This document shows positions 1 to 6,692 of a stretch of DNA of 23,588 bases, piece after piece (the stretch's first letter is position 1; each line of letters begins with the position of its first letter). The stretch is from Pseudomonadota bacterium (lineage in GTDB: Bacteria > Pseudomonadota > Alphaproteobacteria > Rhizobiales > Segnochrobactraceae). The stretch lies in assembly GCA_023442215.1 (NCBI GenBank), contig JAEZMP010000557.1, positions 1-23,588 on the forward strand, given 5' to 3'. A program made the translations under genes and the position numbers. Under the pieces are notes generated by a model. It was not told the origin of the DNA. It saw only the letters and a program-made list of their open reading frames with translations, and did not search any database.

Positions 1-70
1 GTCATGAGGTGCCTCGGCCCGGATCCTGTTTCTCCAAAAGCGCGCAAAACGGCGCGGGATCGGAATATCC

Positions 71-100
71 TCCTCATTAATCGGCCTGATTAGACGAGGA
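71..100. promoter_or_regulatory. Imperfect inverted repeat in the region upstream of comM
   Basis: The 249 bases before comM hold no convincing gene. Within them is an AT-richer dyad: arms TCCTC (71-75) and GAGGA (96-100) enclose a second pair, TAATC (78-82) and GATTA (88-92), around the loop GGCCT. The arms are separated by a small asymmetric interior loop. The dyad lies about 150 bases before the comM start, so it could be an operator or the terminator-like end of a gene to the left of the window. There is no T-run after it on either strand, which argues against a classical terminator. Confidence 0.3.
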
Positions 101-249
101 TCTCGCGTCGGCCAGATTGGAAGGAATAAAATTCCGGGTGCGCGAAAGCGTGTCCGCAGGAAAATGTTCACGGCTTGTTCTTGCCAGCCGTATCACGCTC
201 CCATATGGTCCGGGGACGGGAAACTTCAAGGCGGCCGGGAGGGGCGGGC

Positions 250-1779
250 ATGGTGAGCCATGTTGCGACGGTTGCGTTTCAGGGCATCGAGGCGGTGCCG
301 GTGGACGTTCAGGTCCAGATCGGACCGGGCGCGGTCGCGTTCACCGTCGTCGGCCTGCCGGACAAGGCGGTGGGTGAAAGCCGCGAGCGGGTTCGCGCCG
401 CCCTGATCGCGTCGGGCCTCTCGCTTCCCGCCAAGCGCATCGTGGTCAATCTCGCCCCGGCCGACCTGCCGAAGGAGGGAAGCCACTACGACCTTCCGAT
501 CGCGCTCGGGCTGATGGCGGCGATGGGCGCCGTTCCGGCGGCGGCGCTGGAAGACTGGATCGTGCTCGGCGAACTCGCGCTCGACGGCACCATCGCCCCC
601 GTGGCCGGCGCCCTGCCGGCGGCGATGGGCGCCCATGCCCTCGGCAAGGGCCTGATCTGTCCGGCCCGGTCGGGCCCGGAGGCCGCGTGGGCGGGCGAGG
701 CCGTGCCGGTGCTCGCGCCGACGAGCCTGATCGGCATCGTCAACCATTTCCGGGGAACGCAGTTGCTGTCACAGCCGCAGCCGCGTATCCGCGACGCAGG
801 CCCGGCCCTGCCCGATCTCAAGGACGTCAAGGGGCAGGAGACGGCGAAGCGCGCGCTCGAGATCGCCGCGGCCGGCGGCCATCATCTGCTGTTCGTCGGA
901 CCGCCGGGCTCCGGCAAGTCGATGCTGGCGGCGCGGTTGCCTTCCATCCTGCCGCCGCTGTCACCGCGCGAGCTTCTGGAAGTGTCGATGATCCATTCCG
1001 TCGCCGGCCAGCTCGCCGACGGCCGCCTGTCGGATCGCCGGCCGTTCCGTGCGCCGCATCACTCGGCCTCCATGGCGGCCCTCGTCGGCGGCGGCATGCG
1101 AGCGCGGCCGGGCGAGGTCTCGCTCGCCCACAACGGCGTGCTTTTCCTCGACGAACTGCCGGAATTCCAGCCGCAGGTGCTCGATGCGCTGCGGCAGCCG
1201 CTCGAAAGCGCGGAGGCGGTGATCGCGCGGGCCAACCACCGTGTTTCCTATCCGGCGCGCGTGCAGATGGTGGCGGCGATGAACCCCTGCCGCTGCGGCA
1301 TGGCGGGGGAACCGGGCCACACCTGCCGCCGGGGCGCGCGCTGCGCGGCGGACTATCAGGCGCGGGTGTCGGGGCCGCTGCTCGACCGCGTCGATCTCAG
1401 GGTGGAAGTCGGTGCCGTCAGCGCCGCCGACCTCGCCTTGCCGTCCCCGAGTGAAGGCTCGGCGGAGGTGGCGGCCCGCGTGGCCGCCGCCCGTGCCCGC
1501 CAGGAGGCGCGGTTCGCGGCGATGGGTCTCGACATCCGCCTTAACGCGGCCTGCAGCCCGGGACTGGTGGAGGACATCGCCCGTCCCGATGCGGCGGGGC
1601 GGGCGCTGCTGACGGCGGCGGCCGAGACGATGCGGCTTTCCGCGCGCGGCTATCACCGCGTGCTGAAGGTCGCCCGCACGCTCGCCGATCTCGACGGGTC
1701 CGACGCCGTCAGGCGTGTTCATCTCGCCGAAGCGCTGGCGTTCCGGCGGCTGTCGTCAAGTTTCGCAGAGGCGGCGTAG
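250..1779 (+). CDS. comM: YifB/ComM family Mg-chelatase-like AAA+ ATPase
   Basis: This is a 509-residue ComM/YifB protein. In Vibrio and relatives, ComM is a hexameric helicase that drives branch migration during natural transformation; in most other bacteria its role is untested. The N-terminal ChlI/Lon-like domain covers roughly residues 5-150. The AAA+ module follows, with Walker A GPPGSGKS at 217-224 and Walker B VLFLDEL at 297-303. Then comes a cysteine cluster (C347, C349, C359, C365) typical of the family, and the Mg-chelatase C-terminal domain at about 400-500. Length is normal. The start at 250 is chosen because GGGAGGGG lies just upstream and the protein then begins MVSHVATVAFQGIEAV as in relatives; the reading frame stays open upstream to 175 but that part looks unlike the family. 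It is the only plus-strand gene here and converges on trmB. Confidence 0.95.
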   Translation: MVSHVATVAFQGIEAVPVDVQVQIGPGAVAFTVVGLPDKAVGESRERVRAALIASGLSLPAKRIVVNLAPADLPKEGSHYDLPIALGLMAAMGAVPAAALEDWIVLGELALDGTIAPVAGALPAAMGAHALGKGLICPARSGPEAAWAGEAVPVLAPTSLIGIVNHFRGTQLLSQPQPRIRDAGPALPDLKDVKGQETAKRALEIAAAGGHHLLFVGPPGSGKSMLAARLPSILPPLSPRELLEVSMIHSVAGQLADGRLSDRRPFRAPHHSASMAALVGGGMRARPGEVSLAHNGVLFLDELPEFQPQVLDALRQPLESAEAVIARANHRVSYPARVQMVAAMNPCRCGMAGEPGHTCRRGARCAADYQARVSGPLLDRVDLRVEVGAVSAADLALPSPSEGSAEVAARVAAARARQEARFAAMGLDIRLNAACSPGLVEDIARPDAAGRALLTAAAETMRLSARGYHRVLKVARTLADLDGSDAVRRVHLAEALAFRRLSSSFAEAA

Positions 1780-1912
1780 AGCCCCCGTTCAGATCGAGCG
1801 ACCTGTCCGGCAGGCTGCCCGCGCATTCCAATCCGTGCGATGTCTCGGCAGACCGGATCGGTCCGTCCATCAGCCGTGCCCGCTCCGGGGCAGGCGGCCT
1901 GTGCCCGGTGGC

Positions 1913-2605
1913 TCAGATGCGCCGGAAGGTCAGGTAGGCCGGCGGCCGGCCTTCGCGGATCGCCTTCGCTTCGTAGCGCGTGCCGGGCCAGCCGGCCCAC
2001 GGCTTGCGCCAGTCATCCGCCGTCTCAGCCGTCCAGGTGAATGCGGGATGGGCGTGGACGTGGTTGAGCGCCCAGTCGACATAGGTATCGATGTCGCTTG
2101 CGAACCGCAGTTCGGCGCCCGGCTTCATCACCCGCGCCAGCCGGTCGAGCCTGTCGTCCGAGACGAAGCGGCGCTTCCAGTGCCGCTTCTTCGGCCAGGG
2201 ATCGGGATAGAGCAGGTAGACGCGCGCGAGGCTGGCGTCGGGCAGCCAGTCGATCACCTCGACGGCATCGCGATCGTGCAGGCGGATCGTGTCGATGCAG
2301 TCCCGTTCGATCGAGGCGAGGGCCTTGGCCATGCCGTTGACGAACGGCTCGCAGCCGATGAAGCCGACGGCCGGGTTTGAGCGGGCCTGGTGCATCAGGT
2401 GCTCGCCGCCGCCGAAGCCGATTTCCATCCACACCTCGTCGACGGGCCTCGGAAACAGCGTGCGGAGATCGTCCGGCGCCGGCGCCGACGTGTCAATCGC
2501 CAGCCGCGGCAGCAGCGTTCCGGTGAGATCGGCCTGATGTTCACGCAGGGGACGCCCCTGGCGCCGGCCGAAGAAAGCGGATCGGCGCGGTTGTTCGTCG
2601 GTCAT
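1913..2605 (-). CDS. trmB: tRNA (guanine-N7-)-methyltransferase TrmB
   Basis: TrmB uses S-adenosylmethionine to make 7-methylguanosine at position 46 of the tRNA variable loop. The 230-residue protein shows the SAM-binding loop EIGFGGGEHL (61-70), the acidic FIGCEP strand (82-87), the family signature YPDPWPKKRHWKRRF (133-147) and the C-terminal GTRYEAKA substrate motif near residue 212. Length is as expected. An in-frame ATG at 2623 would add six residues (MDGTFD); neither start has a strong Shine-Dalgarno sequence. I prefer 2605 because relatives begin MTD followed shortly by the FFGRR motif. It lies downstream of metK, which makes its methyl donor, but a terminator-like hairpin and about 330 bases separate them. 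The 133-base gap to the convergent comM shows no clear terminator. Confidence 0.95.
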   Translation of the reverse strand: MTDEQPRRSAFFGRRQGRPLREHQADLTGTLLPRLAIDTSAPAPDDLRTLFPRPVDEVWMEIGFGGGEHLMHQARSNPAVGFIGCEPFVNGMAKALASIERDCIDTIRLHDRDAVEVIDWLPDASLARVYLLYPDPWPKKRHWKRRFVSDDRLDRLARVMKPGAELRFASDIDTYVDWALNHVHAHPAFTWTAETADDWRKPWAGWPGTRYEAKAIREGRPPAYLTFRRI

Positions 2606-2933
2606 GTCGAAAGTGCCGTCCATGTGGTTTCGGTCACGCCGGCCCGCCGTTCGCCCGCACGCCGGATATGACGTGGCTTTTCATCGACAGGCTCAACAGG
2701 GGCGCAGGAGCCGAGCTGCCGAATGGCCTGAAGGCGTCGCCGTGCCTGTCCCAAACCGCGAAGCCGGGTCGCAAGGGCGTGACGCGACCGTGTTCGTAGA
2801 TGCGTCCAAAACGGCAACGGCGCAGCCTCAGCTGCGCCGTGCCCCGGATTTGTTCGACCGAGATCGCTGCCGCGATCGAGCCCGCCGGTCACGCGCGAAG
2901 TCGCGTCCCGTCAGGCGCAACCGCGCCGGATCG
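2606..2933. other. Intergenic region between trmB and metK
   Basis: About 330 bases without a credible gene. The part nearest metK holds the metK terminator (2808-2843). The remainder must contain the trmB leader and probably its promoter, but I see no convincing -35/-10 pair. A long plus-strand reading frame that crosses this stretch is the antisense shadow of metK. Confidence 0.6.
2808..2843 (-). terminator. Rho-independent terminator after metK
   Basis: A 10-bp perfect stem (ACGGCGCAGC 2817-2826 with GCTGCGCCGT 2831-2840) has a 4-base loop and is extended by three more pairs (GGC 2813-2815 with GCC 2841-2843) past a single bulged A. On the minus strand it is followed by G and TTTT (2811-2808). 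It lies about 90 bases past the metK stop codon, in the right orientation to end the metK transcript. The U-run is short, so efficiency may be moderate. Confidence 0.7.
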
Positions 2934-4106
2934 TCAGGCCACCGCCTTGGCGAGCGCGTCGGCGAGGTCGGTCTTCTCCCAGGAGAAACCGCCGTCCGCT
3001 TCCGGCGCGCGGCCGAAATGGCCGTAGGAAGAGGTCCGGGCGTAGATCGGCCGGTTCAGGCCGAGATGCTGCCGGATGCCGCGCGGCGTCAGGTCCATCA
3101 CTTCGCGCGCCGCCTTCTCGATCGACGCCTCGGCAACCTTGCCGGTGCCGTGCAGGTCGACATAGACCGCCAGCGGCTCGGAGACGCCGATGGCATAGGC
3201 GATCTGCATGGTGCAGCGGTCGGCGAGGCCAGCGGCAACCACGTTCTTGGCGAGGTAGCGCGCGGCATAGGCGGCCGACCGGTCCACCTTGGTCGGGTCC
3301 TTGCCCGAGAACGCACCGCCGCCGTGGGGCGCCGCGCCGCCGTAGGTGTCGACGATGATCTTGCGGCCGGTCAGGCCGCAGTCGCCGTCCGGACCGCCGA
3401 TCACGAACTTGCCGGTCGGGTTGACGTGCCAGATGGTGTCCTTGTTCACCCAGCCTTCCGGCAGGTCAGCCGTGATGTAGGGCGCGACGATGTCGAACAC
3501 GTCGGACGAGGACAGGTTGGGATCGACGTGCTGGGTCGAGAGCACGATCTGCGTCGCGCGAACCGGCTTGCCGTTCTCGTAGGCGAGCGTGACCTGGCTC
3601 TTCGCGTCGGGGCCGAGCGCCGGCTCCTTGCCGGACTTGCGGACTTCCGCCAGCGTCCTCAGGATCTTGTGGGCATAATAGATCGGGGCCGGCATCAGGT
3701 CCGGCGTCTCGCGGCAGGCATAGCCGAACATGATGCCCTGGTCGCCGGCGCCTTCGTCCTTGTTACCGGCGGCATCGACGCCCTGGGCGATGTCGGCCGA
3801 CTGGGCGTGGAGGTGGACGGCGACGTCCGCGTTCCGCCAGTGGAAGCCCTCCTGCTCGTAGCCGATGTCGCGGATCGCGAGGCGCGTCAGGTGGGTCAGG
3901 TAGTCGTTCGTGATGGTCTCGGGGCCGCGGACCTCGCCGGCGATGACGACGCGGTTGGTGGTAGCCAGGGTCTCACAGGCGACGCGCGCTTCCGGCATCA
4001 CCGACAGGTACGCATCGACGATGGTGTCGGAGATGCGGTCGCAGACCTTGTCGGGATGGCCTTCCGAAACGGATTCGCTGGTGAACAGATAGCTCGAACG
4101 GGACAC
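2934..4106 (-). CDS. metK: S-adenosylmethionine synthetase
   Basis: MetK condenses ATP and methionine into S-adenosylmethionine, the methyl donor for TrmB and MiaB encoded nearby among many other enzymes. The 390-residue protein has the N-terminal SESVSEGHPDKVCDRISD motif, the hexapeptide region GAGDQGIMFGYA, and the glycine-rich loop GGPDGDCGLTGRKIIVDTYG that closes over the triphosphate. The length fits the bacterial enzyme. The start codon is GTG at 4106; the GGAG ribosome binding site (4121-4118) lies 11 bases upstream, a little far. The stop is TGA at 2936-2934. The gene sits downstream of an XRE regulator on the same strand. The 158-base gap between them contains an AT-rich dyad and a terminator-like hairpin that ends close to the start codon, suggesting expression is controlled in the leader. 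Confidence 0.97.
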   Translation of the reverse strand: MSRSSYLFTSESVSEGHPDKVCDRISDTIVDAYLSVMPEARVACETLATTNRVVIAGEVRGPETITNDYLTHLTRLAIRDIGYEQEGFHWRNADVAVHLHAQSADIAQGVDAAGNKDEGAGDQGIMFGYACRETPDLMPAPIYYAHKILRTLAEVRKSGKEPALGPDAKSQVTLAYENGKPVRATQIVLSTQHVDPNLSSSDVFDIVAPYITADLPEGWVNKDTIWHVNPTGKFVIGGPDGDCGLTGRKIIVDTYGGAAPHGGGAFSGKDPTKVDRSAAYAARYLAKNVVAAGLADRCTMQIAYAIGVSEPLAVYVDLHGTGKVAEASIEKAAREVMDLTPRGIRQHLGLNRPIYARTSSYGHFGRAPEADGGFSWEKTDLADALAKAVA

Positions 4107-4108
4107 TG

Positions 4109-4183
4109 GCTTCGCAGCTCCATCTAGGAAAAGGGCGTGGACGCCGAACCAACGGCACCACGCCCGTCAAATAGCAGCAAAGC
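4109..4183 (-). promoter_or_regulatory. Structured leader of metK with terminator-like hairpin (candidate attenuator)
   Basis: On the minus strand a hairpin has arms GGGCGTGG (4165-4158) and CCACGCCC (4140-4133), with an inner GCCG/CGGC stem and the loop TTGGTT. It is followed directly by TTTT (4132-4129), which is the form of an intrinsic terminator. Only 22 bases separate the T-run from the metK GTG, leaving no room for a separate metK promoter, so metK transcription must pass through the hairpin. Flanking it, GCTTTGCTGC (4183-4174) can pair with GCTGCGAAGC (4118-4109) with one mismatch and one G-U pair. That second arm includes the end of the GGAG ribosome binding site. I do not recognise SAM-II, SAM-V or SAM/SAH consensus elements. 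The fold was made by hand. Confidence 0.5.
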
Positions 4184-4202
4184 GAGGGGGAGTTCAAGCA
4201 GA

Positions 4203-4222
4203 CATAAAGGTATGCTTATATG
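4203..4222. promoter_or_regulatory. AT-rich imperfect dyad between the XRE regulator gene and metK
   Basis: Twenty bases, CATAAAGGTATGCTTATATG, form an imperfect palindrome (14 of 20 positions match their reverse complement, with outer arms CATA and TATG). The site stands out as AT-rich in a very GC-rich region. It lies about 100 bases before the metK start and about 40 bases past the XRE gene stop, a reasonable place for an operator or for the -10 region of a metK promoter. Which protein binds, if any, is unknown; the neighbouring XRE regulator is an obvious candidate. Confidence 0.3.
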
Positions 4223-4264
4223 CGGAACTGGCCATGATCGCCGGTCGCCGCATCAGGGCGCAAC

Positions 4265-4681
4265 TCACGCCACCTCATCGTCCGCCAGCGATTCCACCAG
4301 ATCCACCACGCGCCGCCGAACCTGGCCGTTGCGGATGCGCACGAACGCCCGGTTGAGTGCGAGACCCTCGCTCGAGGTGAGGAAGCTCGTCACGTAAGCC
4401 GCCGGATGGTCCTCGGAGAAACCCTCCGAAGTTGCTGCACCCGGCGTCGGCGGTGCGTCCTCAAAGAAGAACGACACCGGAACCTGCAGAACGGTTGCGA
4501 TATGCTGCAAGCGGCTGGCGCCGATCCGGTTGGTTCCCTTTTCGTATTTTTGGATCTGCTGGAACGTGATGCCAAGATGCTCGCCGAGCTTTTCCTGGCT
4601 CATTCCAAGCATCATTCGCCGCATACGCACACGGCTTCCGACGTGTGAATCGATTGGATTGGGGGACTTCTTACTGGGCAT
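4265..4681 (-). CDS. XRE-family transcriptional regulator of the PhrR/PraR type
   Basis: A 138-residue DNA-binding protein with a Cro/C1-type helix-turn-helix at about residues 15-70. The recognition core reads MSQEKLGEHLGITFQQIQKYEKG, split here over helices 2 and 3. A proline-rich linker follows, then an acidic C-terminal tail. Proteins of this type in rhizobia include PhrR, a low-pH-inducible regulator located beside actA (lnt), and PraR, a repressor affecting quorum sensing and biofilm genes. The position between lnt and metK is the same here, which supports the assignment. The ATG at 4681 has GAGGA about 10 bases upstream. Its own promoter appears to overlap the lnt stop codon. The target genes in this organism cannot be read from the sequence. 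Confidence 0.9.
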   Translation of the reverse strand: MPSKKSPNPIDSHVGSRVRMRRMMLGMSQEKLGEHLGITFQQIQKYEKGTNRIGASRLQHIATVLQVPVSFFFEDAPPTPGAATSEGFSEDHPAAYVTSFLTSSEGLALNRAFVRIRNGQVRRRVVDLVESLADDEVA

Positions 4682-4835
4682 TGGCTCGGGGTCCTCAGAA
4701 CACGTCGAAAAGCGCGCACTACTGCGCGGCGTGTGATCAGTACCGACGCTCTAATCGGGGTCTTGAGGACCCACCCCCCTCGTCGGTGTGGCATACACGG
4801 TGGTCGATAGTCGGCACGCCGTGGTTGACGGCTGG

Positions 4836-4863
4836 ATAATGAGGTGTTTTTGACCGGTGTCAA
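4836..4863 (-). promoter_or_regulatory. Candidate sigma-70 promoter with overlapping dyad, upstream of the XRE regulator
   Basis: On the minus strand TTGACA (4863-4858) is separated by 16 bases from CATTAT (4841-4836), a good -35 and a fair -10. The -35 overlaps the lnt stop codon. The bases TTGACCGGTGTCAA (4850-4863, plus strand) form an inverted repeat, TTGAC/GTCAA around four bases, over the -35 box, as expected for a repressor site. The leader of about 155 bases that follows is rich in further inverted repeats, for example ACACG/CGTGT with GCGC/GCGC inside (4700-4734) and GGGTC/GACCC at about 4759-4773. Autoregulation by the XRE protein is a guess. Confidence 0.45.
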
Positions 4864-6608
4864 TCAGTCGCTTTGTGTTGACGCCCGCGACGCCGCGCCG
4901 CGAGCAGAAGGAACACGGCCGCGACCACGCCGAGTACCGGCGCATCGCCGATGCGGGCGTAGAGGGGTTTGCCGATGGCGGCAGGCAACGGGCCGTCGAC
5001 GACCCCGCGCTTCGACAGGGCGAGACTGGCCCGGACGCGGCCATAGGGGTCGACGATCGCCGAGATGCCGGTGTTCGCCGCACGCACCAGCGGCAGCCCC
5101 TGTTCCACTGCGCGCACGCGCGCCTGCTGGAAGTGCTGGTAGGGCCCGGGCGTGTCGCCGAACCACGCATCGTTGGTGAGATTCAACAGCCAGCCGGGAT
5201 GCGTGCCGGGAGCAACCACCTCCGCGGGAAAAATCGCCTCGTAGCAGATCAGCACACTCGCCGGCGGCACGCCGGGCAGCGTCATCGGCACGTGGCCGCC
5301 GCCCGGGGTGAAGCCGCCGGGCAGCGATTCAGCCAGTGCACCGAGCCCGGTGCTTTCCAGCACGGACTGGAACGGCAGATATTCGCCGAACGGCACGAGA
5401 TGAACCTTGTCGTCCCGCCCGATGACGGTTCCGGTGCGGTCGATCGCAAGCGCGCTGTTGTAGTAGCGCTCGGGCCCGGCGGCTTCCGCGCCGTCGCCTT
5501 CGGAATTCCCGCTTGTCTCGTCGGCTGCTGCGAAGACCGTCCCGGCGACGAGCACGCTCCGTTCCGGAAGAGAGCGGGCGATGTCGCCGAGCGCGATGGC
5601 TGAATCGGCGAGGAGGAAGGGCGTCGCCGTTTCGGGCCAGACCACCACGGTGGTGCCGCCGTCCGGTGCCGGCTTCGCCTCCCGCGTGAGGGAGAGCAGC
5701 GTGTCGAAGCTCTGCCAGCGGTTCTCCGGCCGCCACTTTTCGCTCTGGTCGATGGCGGGCTGCACCAGGTGCAGCCGCACGCCGGCCACGTCGGCATCTG
5801 AGGCGCCGGAAAGCCGGGCGAAGCCGAACGCGGCCAGTGCGCCGACGAGCGCGGCGGCGGCAGCGCACAGCGCGAAGCCGCCCGGCCGGCGGCCGAACGG
5901 CCCGAACGGTGCCGCCGGAGCCGCGCCGGCGAGCGCGGCGACGAGGGCGAGGCCGGAAATGCCGATGAGGCTCGCGCCCTGCATCAACGCCTCGCTGTTG
6001 GTCAGCGCATAGCCGATGTCGTTCCAGGGGAAACCGGTGGCGATCCGCCCTCGCAGCCATTCCGTCGCCGTCAGCGCGGCAGCAAGCGCAAGGACGCGGG
6101 AGGCGCCCGGCCGCCAGAATGTGATGGCCAGCACCGCGGCGGCTGCCGGGAACACGGCCAGCCCGGCCGGCAATCCAGCAACCGCGAACGGGATCATCCA
6201 GCCATAATCGGCGGCATCCACCAGAAACGCGGCGCCGATCCACCACAGGCCAGCGAGGAAGGCGCCGAACCCCCACCACCACCCAGCCAGCGCAGCAGTG
6301 CGCACGCGCCGTCCCGTCGGCCGCATCGCCGCGCCGTCGAGCAGGAAGACCAGCAGCGGAAGGGAGATCAGCAGCGCCGCGCCATACCCGAACGGCGCTT
6401 GGGCGAGTGCGGAAACCCCACCGGCGGCGAAGGCGAGGGCATTCCGCCGCCATCCGGTTAGGCCGGCGATCCGTGCGGCAAGCCGGTCGAGCGCCGGAAG
6501 CGCCCCGTGGGCGGAAGACGGGATGTGCCGCGCGACACCCTCGCCCGGCCGTGCCGCCTCGCCGGCGACGAAGAAACGGCCTCGGCGTCGGTCCCGAAGT
6601 TTTCGCAT
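4860..6608 (-). CDS. lnt: Apolipoprotein N-acyltransferase
   Basis: Lnt adds the third acyl chain to the N-terminal cysteine of lipoproteins in the inner membrane. The 582-residue protein has an N-terminal block of hydrophobic segments (about residues 60-260) followed by a nitrilase-like domain. The catalytic triad is visible: E326 in VVWPET, K401 in DKVHLVPFGEYLPF and C455 in LICYEAIFP. A final membrane helix lies near residue 560. The start is ATG at 6608 because GAGGGAG sits 8 bases before it; a GTG nine bases upstream would overlap that site. The first 40 or so residues, rich in Arg, are a longer soluble lead than usual. In Sinorhizobium this gene is known as actA, needed for acid tolerance. 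It follows corC by 84 bases, as in the widespread miaB-phoH-ybeY-corC-lnt order. Confidence 0.95.
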   Translation of the reverse strand: MRKLRDRRRGRFFVAGEAARPGEGVARHIPSSAHGALPALDRLAARIAGLTGWRRNALAFAAGGVSALAQAPFGYGAALLISLPLLVFLLDGAAMRPTGRRVRTAALAGWWWGFGAFLAGLWWIGAAFLVDAADYGWMIPFAVAGLPAGLAVFPAAAAVLAITFWRPGASRVLALAAALTATEWLRGRIATGFPWNDIGYALTNSEALMQGASLIGISGLALVAALAGAAPAAPFGPFGRRPGGFALCAAAAALVGALAAFGFARLSGASDADVAGVRLHLVQPAIDQSEKWRPENRWQSFDTLLSLTREAKPAPDGGTTVVVWPETATPFLLADSAIALGDIARSLPERSVLVAGTVFAAADETSGNSEGDGAEAAGPERYYNSALAIDRTGTVIGRDDKVHLVPFGEYLPFQSVLESTGLGALAESLPGGFTPGGGHVPMTLPGVPPASVLICYEAIFPAEVVAPGTHPGWLLNLTNDAWFGDTPGPYQHFQQARVRAVEQGLPLVRAANTGISAIVDPYGRVRASLALSKRGVVDGPLPAAIGKPLYARIGDAPVLGVVAAVFLLLAARRRGRQHKATD

Positions 6609-6692
6609 GGCCCGCACTCCCTCACCGTGCGGTGGTCGTTCGGGCCGGCAGGGGCGGCGGCCGCCGGAACCGCAGGCCGGCGCCCGCTGGCG

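Noticed and set aside
1780..1912. Bidirectional terminator between the convergent comM and trmB
   Set aside because: Only short stems such as TGCCC/GGGCA (1877-1892) without T-runs are present.
2604..4127. A 507-codon plus-strand open frame opposite metK
   Set aside because: It is an antisense shadow caused by high GC; metK on the other strand has full family motifs and the shadow has none.
4107..4264. Known SAM riboswitch upstream of metK
   Set aside because: I looked for SAM-II, SAM-V and SAM/SAH-like conserved stretches and found none; only the new hairpin and flanking pairing are supported.
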